From contig CP070782.1 in the NCBI GenBank assembly GCA_020346325.1, positions 3,547,465 through 3,580,882 on the forward strand: 33,418 bases of DNA. The letters are read 5' to 3'. Both the position numbers and the translations under genes were made by a program. Below, in pieces: positions 17,263 through 25,121 of this stretch. The number at the start of each line of letters is the position of its first letter. The stretch's first letter is position 1. Below the pieces are notes generated by a model. That model ran no database searches, was not told the origin of the DNA, and worked only from the letters and a program-made list of their open reading frames with translations. The stretch comes from Phycisphaerales bacterium (lineage in GTDB: Bacteria; Planctomycetota; Phycisphaerae; Sedimentisphaerales; Anaerobacaceae).

Positions 17263-18405
17263 TCAGGATATCCCAAGATTCTTTTGGACAATCTCGACAA
17301 ATCGTCGCGCGACAACACGATAGTCGAAGTTCTCCACAGCGCGTTCTCGCCCGGCTCGCCCTATCCTCTTTCTCAGTTCCGCGTCTCGCATCAATTCCAG
17401 AAGGTAGTCGGAAATATCATACACACTGGCACGATAGTCGACGGTGCGCGGATTCTTGAAGACGACACGATGACCGGCCTCATAACCCGATTCGCCTCCG
17501 ACAATCGTCTCGCGCAGCCTGATCTCCTGAGCGATCCCGGCCAGGCAGGCCGTCTTGCCATGCACCATGGTATCGAGCATTCCCATGGCCTTGATGCCAA
17601 TGACCGGCTTGCCACAGGCGTTGGCCTCAACCTGGATCATGCCGAACCCCTCAAGGCGCGACGGGGCGGCATAGATGTCGCAGGCCGCGATCAGGTACGG
17701 CATGAAGTTGCGCGAAATCACGTTGGTGGTGTAGGCCACATTCTTCTCGATGCCAAGCTGCGTGGCCAGCTGTAGGTCGACGAGATTCTGCTGCTCGGTG
17801 CGCGGCTGCGGCCAAACCTTGCAGACGTACTTCCAGTCCGGCGCCTTGGTGTCGATCATCGCCAGCGCCTGCATGACCTCCTGGGCCCCCTTGCTCGTGG
17901 CGTCGCCGCCAATGGTGAGGATCATGATCTGGTCCGGGGCAATCCCGAGTGTTTCGCGAACGGCGGTCACTTTCGGGTCGTGCGGGTCACGCGGAATGAA
18001 GGCATCCGTATCGCAACCGACGGGCAGCACCTTGATGTTTTTGCCACTGAGCCCATCCCGAACATAAACCTGTTTGACCCATTTGGAGGTGACGAGAATC
18101 AGAGGCAGTGATTCGAGCACCTCATGGTAGTTGGCCATGTATCCGTCGGCCACCAGCCAGGGCACAGGCTGGACGCCGTAACGCTGAGGGTGCAACACCA
18201 GATAGGGCGTGTGCCCCCAATAGCCAACGCCAAGCACGATATCCGGCTCGAACCACCGGTAGTACCATTCCTTCTCCTGGGCCGACTCGAAATGCACCGA
18301 ATGAACTTCCACCCCGAGTTCCACCAGGCCCCGGTGCAACAGGTGCCCCTGCGTGGCGAGCCCTGCCGGCGACGGAGGGTAGTCATACAAAGCCAGGACT
18401 TTCAT
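17263..18405 (-). CDS. Glycosyltransferase family 4 (GT-B fold)
   Basis: A 380-residue cytosolic GT4 enzyme, middle gene of the deacetylase/transferase/hydrolase operon. The N-terminal Rossmann domain begins MKVLALYDYPPSPAGLATQG, with the glycine loop near the acceptor site. The linker holds VTSKWVKQVYVRDGL and VLPVGCDTDAFIP. The C-terminal donor domain has LTIGGDATSKGAQEVMQAL and the retaining-GT signature APSRLEGFGMIQVEANACGK (E-x7-E). ATG 18405 has GGGAG eight bases upstream; a GTG at 18438, overlapping the preceding TGA, would add 11 residues and is the alternative. Sugar donor and acceptor cannot be read from the sequence. Confidence 0.88.
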   Translation of the reverse strand: MKVLALYDYPPSPAGLATQGHLLHRGLVELGVEVHSVHFESAQEKEWYYRWFEPDIVLGVGYWGHTPYLVLHPQRYGVQPVPWLVADGYMANYHEVLESLPLILVTSKWVKQVYVRDGLSGKNIKVLPVGCDTDAFIPRDPHDPKVTAVRETLGIAPDQIMILTIGGDATSKGAQEVMQALAMIDTKAPDWKYVCKVWPQPRTEQQNLVDLQLATQLGIEKNVAYTTNVISRNFMPYLIAACDIYAAPSRLEGFGMIQVEANACGKPVIGIKAMGMLDTMVHGKTACLAGIAQEIRLRETIVGGESGYEAGHRVVFKNPRTVDYRASVYDISDYLLELMRDAELRKRIGRAGRERAVENFDYRVVARRFVEIVQKNLGIS

Positions 18406-18434
18406 GCCGTCGGCTCCCACGGAGATGACGTGTC

Positions 18435-19061
18435 TCACTTGCCCTTTCCGAGGATCCAGAACGCCTCTTCTCTGGGAGTCGTTTGCGCCTCGAAACTGTC
18501 GGCATCAAAACCGTAGATGTCTTGGATGATACGATGTTTCTCGTCCCAGACATCCAGCGGCAGACGAAAATAGACATCGGCATCAGCCATGGGCCTGGGC
18601 AGGTATTTCTTTTCGCCGTCTTCGTAGGCAAACATCCACAACTCCTGGACAGAGAGCCGTCCGCTTTCGCGCAGCGCCATGACTGACTTGGCGACTTCTT
18701 CATGCCGCCGGTGCGAGGTATACTCCCCCCATAAGCCGTGTGTCAAGACCAGATCGTAACGGTCGGAAGGCAACAGGTCGGCAATGGCGTCTTCGACCGC
18801 GACCATACGCAGCGGCCGCTGGTCAGGTTCGTCGTCAAGGTCGCCCATCACACCTCTGGCCCCGAAGCATTCCATCGCCTTGTGAAACCGCGGAGCCCGG
18901 TCGGCATCGCTCCCTCGACACAGCGTCACTACGGTCCAGCAGTTATCCGGGTGCATCAATATGGTCCCGCCAGCCCACAGGGTCTCGTCATCCGGATGGG
19001 CCACAATGACACAGCAATTCGTGTGCTCGTAGGTCAGTCGGCCAATGTGGTCGTGCGCCAT
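18435..19061 (-). CDS. PIG-L (LmbE-like) zinc deacetylase
   Basis: A 208-residue enzyme of the PIG-L family, which removes acetyl groups from N-acetylglucosaminyl compounds with zinc. AHPDDE (residues 21-26) supplies His22 and Asp25 type ligands, and SHRRHEEVA supplies the distal histidine. The fold ends with YFRLPLDVWDEKHRII and a conserved tail. ATG 19061 is preceded by GGGAGGA nine bases upstream. It leads a three-gene unit with a GT4 transferase and a GH100-like hydrolase, so it most likely deacetylates a glycoside made or remodelled by those enzymes. MshB, BshB and teicoplanin-type deacetylases are other members; the true substrate is unknown. Confidence 0.9.
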   Translation of the reverse strand: MAHDHIGRLTYEHTNCCVIVAHPDDETLWAGGTILMHPDNCWTVVTLCRGSDADRAPRFHKAMECFGARGVMGDLDDEPDQRPLRMVAVEDAIADLLPSDRYDLVLTHGLWGEYTSHRRHEEVAKSVMALRESGRLSVQELWMFAYEDGEKKYLPRPMADADVYFRLPLDVWDEKHRIIQDIYGFDADSFEAQTTPREEAFWILGKGK

Positions 19062-19369
19062 CGTTCGTGTCCTCCCAGGCTCGCACCGTGTTTCTCAAGT
19101 GCCCTGGCTCGTCACCACCCGCCTGACGCCACGTGAGGACGCCGCGGCCAGACGCGTCGGCCCCACGGCTGCAAACGTGGAACCAATGGTAGTACATCAA
19201 CGATGAAAAGCAAGACTATTGTCGTCTCCAGGAGACGATCCGGAAATCCGCCTGGCCCCGACGGAGCGGCCGGCATAGCGTGGCGAGTATCCGCCACCTT
19301 ATATTGGTGCGGCGGCACCAGTGACTGAGGGAATGGGCTGGTTACCTGGTGGTGACGGCTGTTTCCAGT
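19062..19369. other. Intergenic region upstream of the PIG-L operon, with a dyad
   Basis: A 308-bp stretch between the DHH phosphoesterase gene and the PIG-L operon, both on the minus strand. It should contain the operon promoter and the DHH gene's 3' end. TCGTCTCC (19222-19229), A, GGAGACGA (19231-19238) is a perfect 17-bp dyad too tight for a hairpin, which suggests a protein-binding operator 161 bp upstream of the PIG-L start. No gene or intrinsic terminator was recognised. Confidence 0.4.
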
Positions 19370-20404
19370 CTAGGCCTTAACCAAACGGGAGTTGGCGGCC
19401 GTGTCGGCACCGATCGCCTTGAGAAACTTCTGTTCGATGTGTCTTTCGAGTTCCTGTCGCTCGATCTTCGTACCTTTCTTCAAAGGAATTTGGCCACCGG
19501 CATAGGTGAGATGCCCACCGCCGGTTCCCTTGCGGAAAACCATGCGTTTCATGACTGTCTCGGCCACCTTGTTTTCCTCAGCGGTACGGATGGAGATCAA
19601 AATCTTGTCATTCCAGAGCCCGGTACACATGGTCCAGGTCGTCTCGTCCTCCCGCAGCAGGAGATCGGCGACCTCGCCAATCATGTCGGGATTGTCAATC
19701 TCGCCCAGATCGGTGATGATGGCCGGCCCTTGAACCCGGGCGTTTCGCAGAGCATCAGCCAACATCTGATAGTAGACCCTCGGAACCTTACCCCTCTGAA
19801 TGACGCTAAGCATGCGTTTGTTGGCGAACGGGTACAGAAACTCAATAGCTTCGATGTCGGCGCGCGCCGCTTCGCGACCCAGGTCCTGGGTGTCGGAACG
19901 AATTCCATACAGCAGCGCCGTGGCCAGAGGGACTTCCGGCGTGATGCCGGCTTCGATGAGATACTCCACGAAGATCGTGGAGGTCGAGCCGTAGCCGCTG
20001 CGGATATCGGTGAAAGGGGCCGTGCGCGTCATGCGACGAATCGGATGGTGATCGATGACAACGTGGCATGGGATGTCCTTGGGCAGCGAGTTGTTCCCTG
20101 TCCCCGGCTGGGTATCCACCGCGGCGACCAAATCAAACTTGCCAAAGTCGATCTCGTCACAGGCGCGGAGATTCAGGCCCAGGTACTTGACCAGAGCCCG
20201 GTTCTCGCCCCGGCCGACCGTCCCGCCGCAGGAAATAGAACATTGCAGGTTGGCCAGACTGTTGGCCAATTTCCGCAGTGCCACTGCCGCAGCAATGCAG
20301 TCGGGATCGGGATTATCCTGGATGACGATGAGCAAGTAAGCCTTGCCCGCAAACAATTCGGTCAGCTTCTGGAGTTTCGAACCGGTCTTCTCGGCAGCTC
20401 TCAT
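19370..20404 (-). CDS. DHH-family phosphoesterase (NrnA/RecJ-like)
   Basis: A 344-residue manganese phosphoesterase. The DHH domain has IQDNPDPDCIAAAVAL (motif I; the usual histidine is Gln29, as in a subgroup with DNPDPD), AVDTQPG with Asp97, and VVIDHHP with Asp118-His119-His120. A GYGSTSTIFVEYL helix and a DLGREAA segment follow. The DHHA1 domain ends with FRKGTGGGHLTYAGGQIPLK, the GGGH substrate-binding motif. Relatives degrade nanoRNA, pAp or cyclic dinucleotide products; which applies here is unknown. ATG 20404 has no clear Shine-Dalgarno, but no better start is visible because homology begins soon after. Confidence 0.88.
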   Translation of the reverse strand: MRAAEKTGSKLQKLTELFAGKAYLLIVIQDNPDPDCIAAAVALRKLANSLANLQCSISCGGTVGRGENRALVKYLGLNLRACDEIDFGKFDLVAAVDTQPGTGNNSLPKDIPCHVVIDHHPIRRMTRTAPFTDIRSGYGSTSTIFVEYLIEAGITPEVPLATALLYGIRSDTQDLGREAARADIEAIEFLYPFANKRMLSVIQRGKVPRVYYQMLADALRNARVQGPAIITDLGEIDNPDMIGEVADLLLREDETTWTMCTGLWNDKILISIRTAEENKVAETVMKRMVFRKGTGGGHLTYAGGQIPLKKGTKIERQELERHIEQKFLKAIGADTAANSRLVKA

Positions 20405-20497
20405 GCAACAAACCCATTACACAGCGGCTTCAGGGTACAGCGCATGCCCCGCGCACGTCGAGACCCCGAACCTACCACAAAGATGGGCATTGTACAC

Positions 20498-20997
20498 CTA
20501 CCGAGAGCCCGTGCAAAGACCCATGTTGCCCCATTTGACCCTGCGAAACGGCCTCAAAGACCATCCCCGACCCGTTACACGCCAGTTCCGATGGAGAGGA
20601 AGAACGCCTTTTTCCGCAAAACCGAGCTCTTCGATGAAGTAAAAGGCCCGGGGATTGAATGCTCTGATCAATTCGACGATGGCGTCGGCTACTCGGCGCG
20701 GGACAATGGTGAAAATGATCTGGACCGCGCCACCGGCCCCCCGGCCCTCCACGCTGGTGACGCCGTGATCCCGTCCTCTGAGGTGACTCACCAACGAACC
20801 GGCTTCCTTCTGCGTGACAACCTGGATGAGGACGACACCGAGAGAGAGTCGCTCGACAGTCAAAATCCAACATAGTTGCCCATGGCAAAACCACCGGCAT
20901 AGGCGAGGTAACACACGGGATTCGACAGATTCTTCATGATCTCACCAATCGTGAGGATCCAGATGAGCACCTCGAAGAAGCCGATCAGCGGCATCAT
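20498..20997 (-). pseudogene. Frameshifted DUF2179/UPF0316 membrane protein gene
   Basis: Two adjacent frames on the minus strand together make a DUF2179 (UPF0316) protein. The membrane part, from ATG 20997 or 20994, reads [19 protein letters not shown], then [23 protein letters not shown], and stops at TGA 20862-20860. The next frame resumes at about 20868 with [20 protein letters not shown], then GRDHGVTSVEGRGAGG, VQIIFTIVPRRVADAIVELI and FNPRAFYFIEELGFAEKG, the DUF2179 domain. The join needs one missing base near 20866-20870, next to a TTTT run. The N-terminus is also poor: the frame continues upstream without a proper first membrane helix and hits TAG at 21066-21064. This looks like a decaying gene; a sequence error could explain the frameshift but not easily the poor N-terminus. 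Confidence 0.75.
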
Positions 20998-21152
20998 GAG
21001 TACGGAAATGGACCCCTTTCCGTTCCGGTATAGACGAGAGACGATTCGTCCGAATCGAAGTCTCTACAAACCCATCAGAATTCGAGCCCGGATATCACCC
21101 AGTCTGCCAGAACAAGTCAACTCACCCCGCGAGAGGATCTTCATGGCCGTAC

Positions 21153-22238
21153 TCACAGCCATTTCTTGCGCCGAAAAAATACCAACATGAGAATGGCAGT
21201 GACGAGCATCACGGCCCACACCCCAGCATAGCCGTAGCGCCACTTGAGCTCCGGCATGTGCTCGAAGTTCATCCCGTAGATGCCCGCGACGAACGTCAAC
21301 GGGATGAACAGAGTGGCGATGATCGTCAGCACTTTCATCACAGCGTTCATCCGATTGCTGATGCTGGAGAGGTAGGTATCCAGCATGCCACCCACCACGT
21401 CACGAAAGCTTTCGATGGTGTCGATGATCTGGATCGTGTGATCGTAGACATCCCGTAGATAGACACCGGTCGACTCGCCGATCAAATCCGATTCGCTCCG
21501 CTGAATACCGTTGATCAGTTCACGAAGCGGCCAGATCGACCGACGCAGGAAGATCATCTCGCGCTTGAGCCGGTAAATCGCCTGGAGCGTCCTCTCTTCC
21601 GGATCGGAAACCAGCTCGTCCTCCAGCAGTTCGATTTTGTCTCCCACGTTCTCAAGGATTCCGAAATAGCTGTCGACGATCGCGTCCAGCAAAGCATAGG
21701 CTAAATAGTCGGCTCCCAATTTCCGAATGCGCCCTCTGGAGTTCCGCAGTCGATCGCGAACCGATTCGAACACATCACCGACGCGTTCCTGAAAGGAAAT
21801 GACAACGTTAGCCCGCAGGATCAGACTGACCTGCTCAGCCTCGACGCTTTGCTGCTCGTCGCTATAGCTGAGCATCTTGAGTACGATGAAGACGTCCTTT
21901 TCATAGTCTTCGAACTTTGGACGCTGTCTCGTACTGAGGATGTCTTCCAGAATGAGCGGATGGAAATCAAAAGCCCGACCCAGTTTCTCGATCACCCCGA
22001 CGTCGTGAAGCCCATCGATATTGACCCACGTAACAGTGGGTGTGGCTATGAAGGAAGCGCACTCTTCGACCGAACGGATCTGCTTCTCGTCGTAATGCTG
22101 TTGGTCGTAGTCGATCACCGTGATACGGACCGATTCGACCTTCTTCTCCCCGGTGTAGATAAGCGTTCCGGGAGGCAAACCTGCCTTTTTGGCACGTGTA
22201 CGCCCCTTCCGCGCCGTCCGCGGCGTCTTGGCACCCAT
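21153..22238 (-). CDS. corA: CorA-type magnesium/cobalt transporter
   Basis: A 361-residue inner-membrane channel for Mg2+ (and Co2+). A long cytoplasmic funnel domain (VTWVNIDGL, FDFHPLILEDILSTRQRPKF, EDYEKDVFIVLKML, helices up to about 290) leads to two C-terminal membrane helices (about 298-318 and 337-355) separated by the YGMNFEHMPEL loop, whose GMN motif (322-324) is diagnostic. The basic tail RRKKWL is typical. ATG 22238 follows AGGGAGA; the frame continues 16 codons upstream into the neighbouring gene's stop region, which is disfavoured. It lies 34 bp downstream of the LapA-like gene and upstream of the decayed DUF2179 gene, all on one strand. Confidence 0.95.
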   Translation of the reverse strand: MGAKTPRTARKGRTRAKKAGLPPGTLIYTGEKKVESVRITVIDYDQQHYDEKQIRSVEECASFIATPTVTWVNIDGLHDVGVIEKLGRAFDFHPLILEDILSTRQRPKFEDYEKDVFIVLKMLSYSDEQQSVEAEQVSLILRANVVISFQERVGDVFESVRDRLRNSRGRIRKLGADYLAYALLDAIVDSYFGILENVGDKIELLEDELVSDPEERTLQAIYRLKREMIFLRRSIWPLRELINGIQRSESDLIGESTGVYLRDVYDHTIQIIDTIESFRDVVGGMLDTYLSSISNRMNAVMKVLTIIATLFIPLTFVAGIYGMNFEHMPELKWRYGYAGVWAVMLVTAILMLVFFRRKKWL

Positions 22239-22272
22239 GGCTCTATCTCCCTTCAAACGTCGCTTTGAAGAC

Positions 22273-22503
22273 CTATGCCTCGGCATCCTTCTTTTTTCTG
22301 AGAACGTTCGTGGTCAGGAGCACGCCCGTCAGTAGTCCCAGGAGAAACGTTAATATCAGGAGCAAAGCTCGTGACATTTCAAACCGCAGGAACAAGATGC
22401 GTGTCTCTACCGTCTGCGTGTTCTGGAAAAAGATGATGACGGCCAGAACCACGGCGACAATCAAAGTAACAAGCTTGAACTTGCTCTTCTTATCGATCTT
22501 CAT
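22273..22503 (-). CDS. LapA-domain (DUF1049) small membrane protein
   Basis: A 76-residue inner-membrane protein with two hydrophobic helices (about 10-27 and 45-67), basic ends (MKIDKKSKFK and LRKKKDAEA) and the family motif FFQNTQTVETRILFLRFEMS between them. LapA-domain proteins are linked with lipopolysaccharide assembly in Gram-negative bacteria, but short versions like this are widespread and their roles are poorly known. AGGAG six bases ahead of ATG 22503 supports the start. It sits between mscS and corA on the same strand with short gaps (66 and 34 bp), so the three are probably cotranscribed. Confidence 0.88.
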   Translation of the reverse strand: MKIDKKSKFKLVTLIVAVVLAVIIFFQNTQTVETRILFLRFEMSRALLLILTFLLGLLTGVLLTTNVLRKKKDAEA

Positions 22504-22569
22504 TGGGGGACTCCTATTGACGTGCAGGCATGAGCATGACGAAATCGCAGCAGGACGGAGACAGCCTCC

Positions 22570-23676
22570 TTAGTTGCGCATCCTGGACTCTGCCTTTTGC
22601 TTCTCATCGGCGACATCCCGCAACGGGTTCAGCTCAGCGCGAAGCCTGGGTAGTGCCTGCGGATAGTTCGTGCGGACAAACTCGACGAGTTTTTCCCGCA
22701 CGTGGCAGCGGAGATTCCAGGCCAGCGACGCATCCTCGGCGCTCATCAAGGCCCGAAGCTCGACGGCGCGTTCGGAGGTGTTGGTGACCTGGAGGACACA
22801 GACCTTTCGATCCCACCACTCCGAACCCTCCAGAATCCGCTGCAACTCCGCCCGAATTGCGTCAATGGGAACCGTGTGGTCCACGTACAGGAATACGGTC
22901 CCCAAGATATCGGCCGAAACGCGCGTCCAATTCTGGAATGGACTTTCAATAAAGTACGTAATGGGAACAATGAGCCGGCGGAGGTCCCAGATCCGAACCA
23001 CAACGTAGGTCAGTGCGATCTCCTCGATCCGACCCCATTCGCCTTCGACGATGACCACGTCATCCAGACGAATCGGTTGTGTGAACGCAATCTGGAGCCC
23101 CGCGATGAACGTGCCGATGGTCTTCTGGGCGGCCAGACCGACCACGATACCAATGATGCCGGCCGACGCCAGAATGGCCGTCCCGAGTTGTCTGATTCTC
23201 GGAAATGTCATCAAGATAGAGGCCGAGGCAATGACGACGATCACGATAATGATAATGCGGCGCAGCACTCTGAGCTGCGTGTGGATCTTACGGGCCCGCA
23301 AGTTGTCCTTGACGTCGACCTTGAAATGAAGAACGATGATATCGCTGAGCAGAAACGTCAGCCTGATCAGCAGCCAGGATACGAGAGCGATCAGAACGAT
23401 ACCGAAGGCCGTCTTGGCAGAAACTTCCAGTCCTGCCGGTAGTCCCAGCGGGTCGAGGCTCAATCGCACGGCGACCGCGACCATGATCCAGCGCGTCGGA
23501 CGGCGAAAATGCCTGACGATCAATTCATCCGTCGCGGAGGGGGTCCGTTTGGCGAATTCGGTCAGGAGACGAAAGATCACATGGTGACCCACCAAGGTAA
23601 GGCCTGCAACAACAGCCATGCCCCCCAGAAACACCGCCCAGCCCTGCCAATTACTCGCATTCAGAATGTCCAGCAT
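22570..23676 (-). CDS. MscS-type mechanosensitive ion channel
   Basis: A 368-residue small-conductance channel that opens on membrane tension and releases solutes after osmotic downshift. Hydrophobic helices lie at about 13-35, 62-78, 88-112 and 139-156. The pore helix and beta domain follow: TAILASAGIIGIVVGLAAQK, then GTFIAGLQIAFTQPIRLDDV, IVEGEWGRIEEIALTYVVV and IVPITYFIESPFQNWTR, all canonical. The C-terminal cytoplasmic domain ends in a charged tail. ATG 23676 follows GGGAGGG, so the 25-codon hydrophobic extension to 23751 is rejected, though it would add another helix. It heads the mscS, lapA-like, corA unit, an envelope and ion homeostasis group. Confidence 0.93.
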   Translation of the reverse strand: MLDILNASNWQGWAVFLGGMAVVAGLTLVGHHVIFRLLTEFAKRTPSATDELIVRHFRRPTRWIMVAVAVRLSLDPLGLPAGLEVSAKTAFGIVLIALVSWLLIRLTFLLSDIIVLHFKVDVKDNLRARKIHTQLRVLRRIIIIVIVVIASASILMTFPRIRQLGTAILASAGIIGIVVGLAAQKTIGTFIAGLQIAFTQPIRLDDVVIVEGEWGRIEEIALTYVVVRIWDLRRLIVPITYFIESPFQNWTRVSADILGTVFLYVDHTVPIDAIRAELQRILEGSEWWDRKVCVLQVTNTSERAVELRALMSAEDASLAWNLRCHVREKLVEFVRTNYPQALPRLRAELNPLRDVADEKQKAESRMRN

Positions 23677-23924
23677 GCCGTTGCCCTCCCTGACAAGGAT
23701 AGCCCATGCCACGAACACTGTCGTTGCGACTGCGATTGCTGTCGCGATCACGTACCCTCCTCATGCTACAGAGGCCCCGAGCACTTGCAAGAGGAATCTG
23801 TTCCGGCGGCCAACCTGGAGCAATCGACCATAAACCGGTCGAATCTTGCTGGAACCAGCGAAGCGGCCAACGTCAAATGCAGGCTGAATCCAGGAGATTC
23901 CTGCTTGGCATAAGATGACGAGAG

Positions 23925-24311
23925 ATGTTTTCTATGCGTACGGCTTTCGTCGTTACCATTGGCCTCGCCGGTCTGGCCGTCACTGCCTGCGCGGAGGCGA
24001 CAGAGGACGCGCCGAGTCCGACGATCATAGGGGATGAGCAGCGCCGGGCCGTCTCGGTTTCACTGACAGGCGAATGGAGTTGCGAAGGCGGGTCAACGCG
24101 GCGCCGGCTGGAGCTCCGCGACAATGGACAGTTCGAGATCGGTTCGAAGCGAGGATCGTACCAGATTGACGGCAATACGCTCGCGCTCGAAACCGACGAG
24201 AGCCAGGGGGGGCGACCGGCGAACGCTTTCTGCGACTCCATCTGGCCAACCGGCCGCAACAGCAGTGGATCATCGATCAGGAAATGGTGCCGCGCATCCG
24301 AGCCGCGCTGA
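23925..24311 (+). CDS. Small lipoprotein with a probably frameshifted C-terminus
   Basis: A 128-residue frame whose first two thirds look real: a lipoprotein signal (MRTAFVVTIGLAGLAVTACA from the second ATG at 23934, lipid Cys about residue 19 of that form) and a compact beta-rich segment (GEWSCEGGSTRRRLELRDNG, then FEIGSKRGSYQIDGNTLALE) like META/lipocalin-style lipoprotein domains. After a run of seven G at 24206-24212 the protein turns into Ser/Arg-rich low-quality sequence. At that point a different frame becomes protein-like. Either the gene is truncated and joined to foreign sequence, or a G is missing in the run and the true product continues to 24415. Two ATGs (23925 and 23934) are possible, neither with a strong Shine-Dalgarno. 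Confidence 0.55.
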   Translation: MFSMRTAFVVTIGLAGLAVTACAEATEDAPSPTIIGDEQRRAVSVSLTGEWSCEGGSTRRRLELRDNGQFEIGSKRGSYQIDGNTLALETDESQGGRPANAFCDSIWPTGRNSSGSSIRKWCRASEPR

Positions 24312-24415
24312 AATCAGAAGGCCTTGAGATTCCCAGCGACAGAATCGTCGTCTTCTACCTTCAGCGGGAAAGCCGTTCCGTCGGCCGTCCCGGCGGAAGC
24401 ACAGACGGAGTCTGA
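24206..24415 (+). pseudogene. MscS-like C-terminal fragment in a shifted frame
   Basis: In the frame one base off the lipoprotein, the sequence reads GATGERFLRLHLANRPQQQW, then IIDQEMVPRIRAALKSEGLE and IPSDRIVVFYLQRE before TGA 24413-24415. The pattern of a Trp, an amphipathic helix with RIRAAL and an xGLEIPSDR strand resembles the cytoplasmic C-terminal domain of MscS-type channels. There is no start codon or channel body in front of it. It could be the remnant of a second mscS gene deleted up to the lipoprotein, or the true end of the lipoprotein if one G is missing from the 24206-24212 run. The MscS resemblance is from memory of the family and is only moderately sure. Confidence 0.45.
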
Positions 24416-24446
24416 ATCCGCTCCCTGCCCAGCGGGATAGACTGCC

Positions 24447-24965
24447 CTAGAGATCGGCGTTGGGATCAGCGTTGGGATCGGCAATCGGCGGTTCATCTTC
24501 GAGAGGCACGTCCGCCAGATCGGGCTCTTCTATACCGCCCTTCTGGAGTTCTTCAATGAGGGCCGCCTGGTCGGCAACCAGGGCCTTTAACTGATCGACT
24601 TCTTTCTGTAGGCTCACCGTCGCACTCGTCTGGCCTTCGGCTCGCGCGCTCAGGTTGGTGATTACCTGTTCAGCCTGTCGGGCGAGAACCAGGGCTTCGT
24701 CCCGTTCCGGGATCAACTGATCAACCTGCTTCTGGAGTTCGTCCCGGGTCTCCCGCACGACATTGAGCTCTTCTTTCAGGTCCGTTATCTGCTGCTGGGC
24801 CTGGGCCAGACTGAATTCGAGCGTGCTGACCCTCTTCTTGGCCTCGCGGGCTTCCTGCCTTGCCTCTTCCGCATCACCGTCTCCGCAACCGGCCAAGCTT
24901 ACCAGACCCAGTATCAGCACTGAAAACGCACCAGCCGACACTGCCCATGCTACTGTGCCCTTCAT
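24447..24965 (-). CDS. Coiled-coil lipoprotein
   Basis: A 172-residue lipoprotein with signal peptide and lipobox SLAGC (lipid Cys about residue 27), then an uninterrupted coiled coil from about 32 to 140 (EARQEAREAKKRVSTLEFSL onward, rich in E, Q and L at heptad positions) and an acidic tail ending in a short duplication DPNADPNADL. Such proteins act as periplasmic spacers in the style of Lpp or are of unknown function. ATG 24965 follows GGGAGA; the 14-codon upstream extension lacks this. The DNA behind the tail shows the repeat of gatcggcgttgg-type units, a possible slippage site. It is convergent with the lipoprotein/MscS fragment. Confidence 0.78.
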   Translation of the reverse strand: MKGTVAWAVSAGAFSVLILGLVSLAGCGDGDAEEARQEAREAKKRVSTLEFSLAQAQQQITDLKEELNVVRETRDELQKQVDQLIPERDEALVLARQAEQVITNLSARAEGQTSATVSLQKEVDQLKALVADQAALIEELQKGGIEEPDLADVPLEDEPPIADPNADPNADL

Positions 24966-25102
24966 TGTCACTCTCCCGCAGGAATCAGGCCAAGACTGCG
25001 GCCCCACGGGCCGCCCAGCGGCATATTACTGATATACCACTCTCTGACTCTGTTATCGTCCACGGAGGGGGTCCATCTGTAGCCCGTAGACCCTTTCGAC
25101 GT

Positions 25103-25120
25103 AAAAAAATCGCCGTCGAT
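25103..25120 (-). terminator. Weak candidate terminator after agmatinase
   Basis: Read on the minus strand just past the speB stop: ATCGACGGCGAT (ATCG/CGAT stem with ACGG loop) followed by a run of seven T. The stem is only 4 bp, so termination strength is doubtful, but the position directly after the operon is right. Confidence 0.3.
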
Positions 25121-25121
25121 G

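Noticed and set aside
16140-17459. 439-codon open frame on the plus strand
   Set aside because: Antisense to the GH100-like gene and the end of the glycosyltransferase; shadow frame.
17263-19061. Bacillithiol or mycothiol synthesis from the GT4 and PIG-L pair
   Set aside because: No cysteine ligase (BshC or MshC) is nearby, the transferase N-terminus differs from BshA, and a glycoside hydrolase is in the operon; kept only as a distant analogy.
19349-20875. 508-codon open frame on the plus strand
   Set aside because: Antisense to the DHH phosphoesterase and the DUF2179 remnant; no recognisable motifs or start signal.
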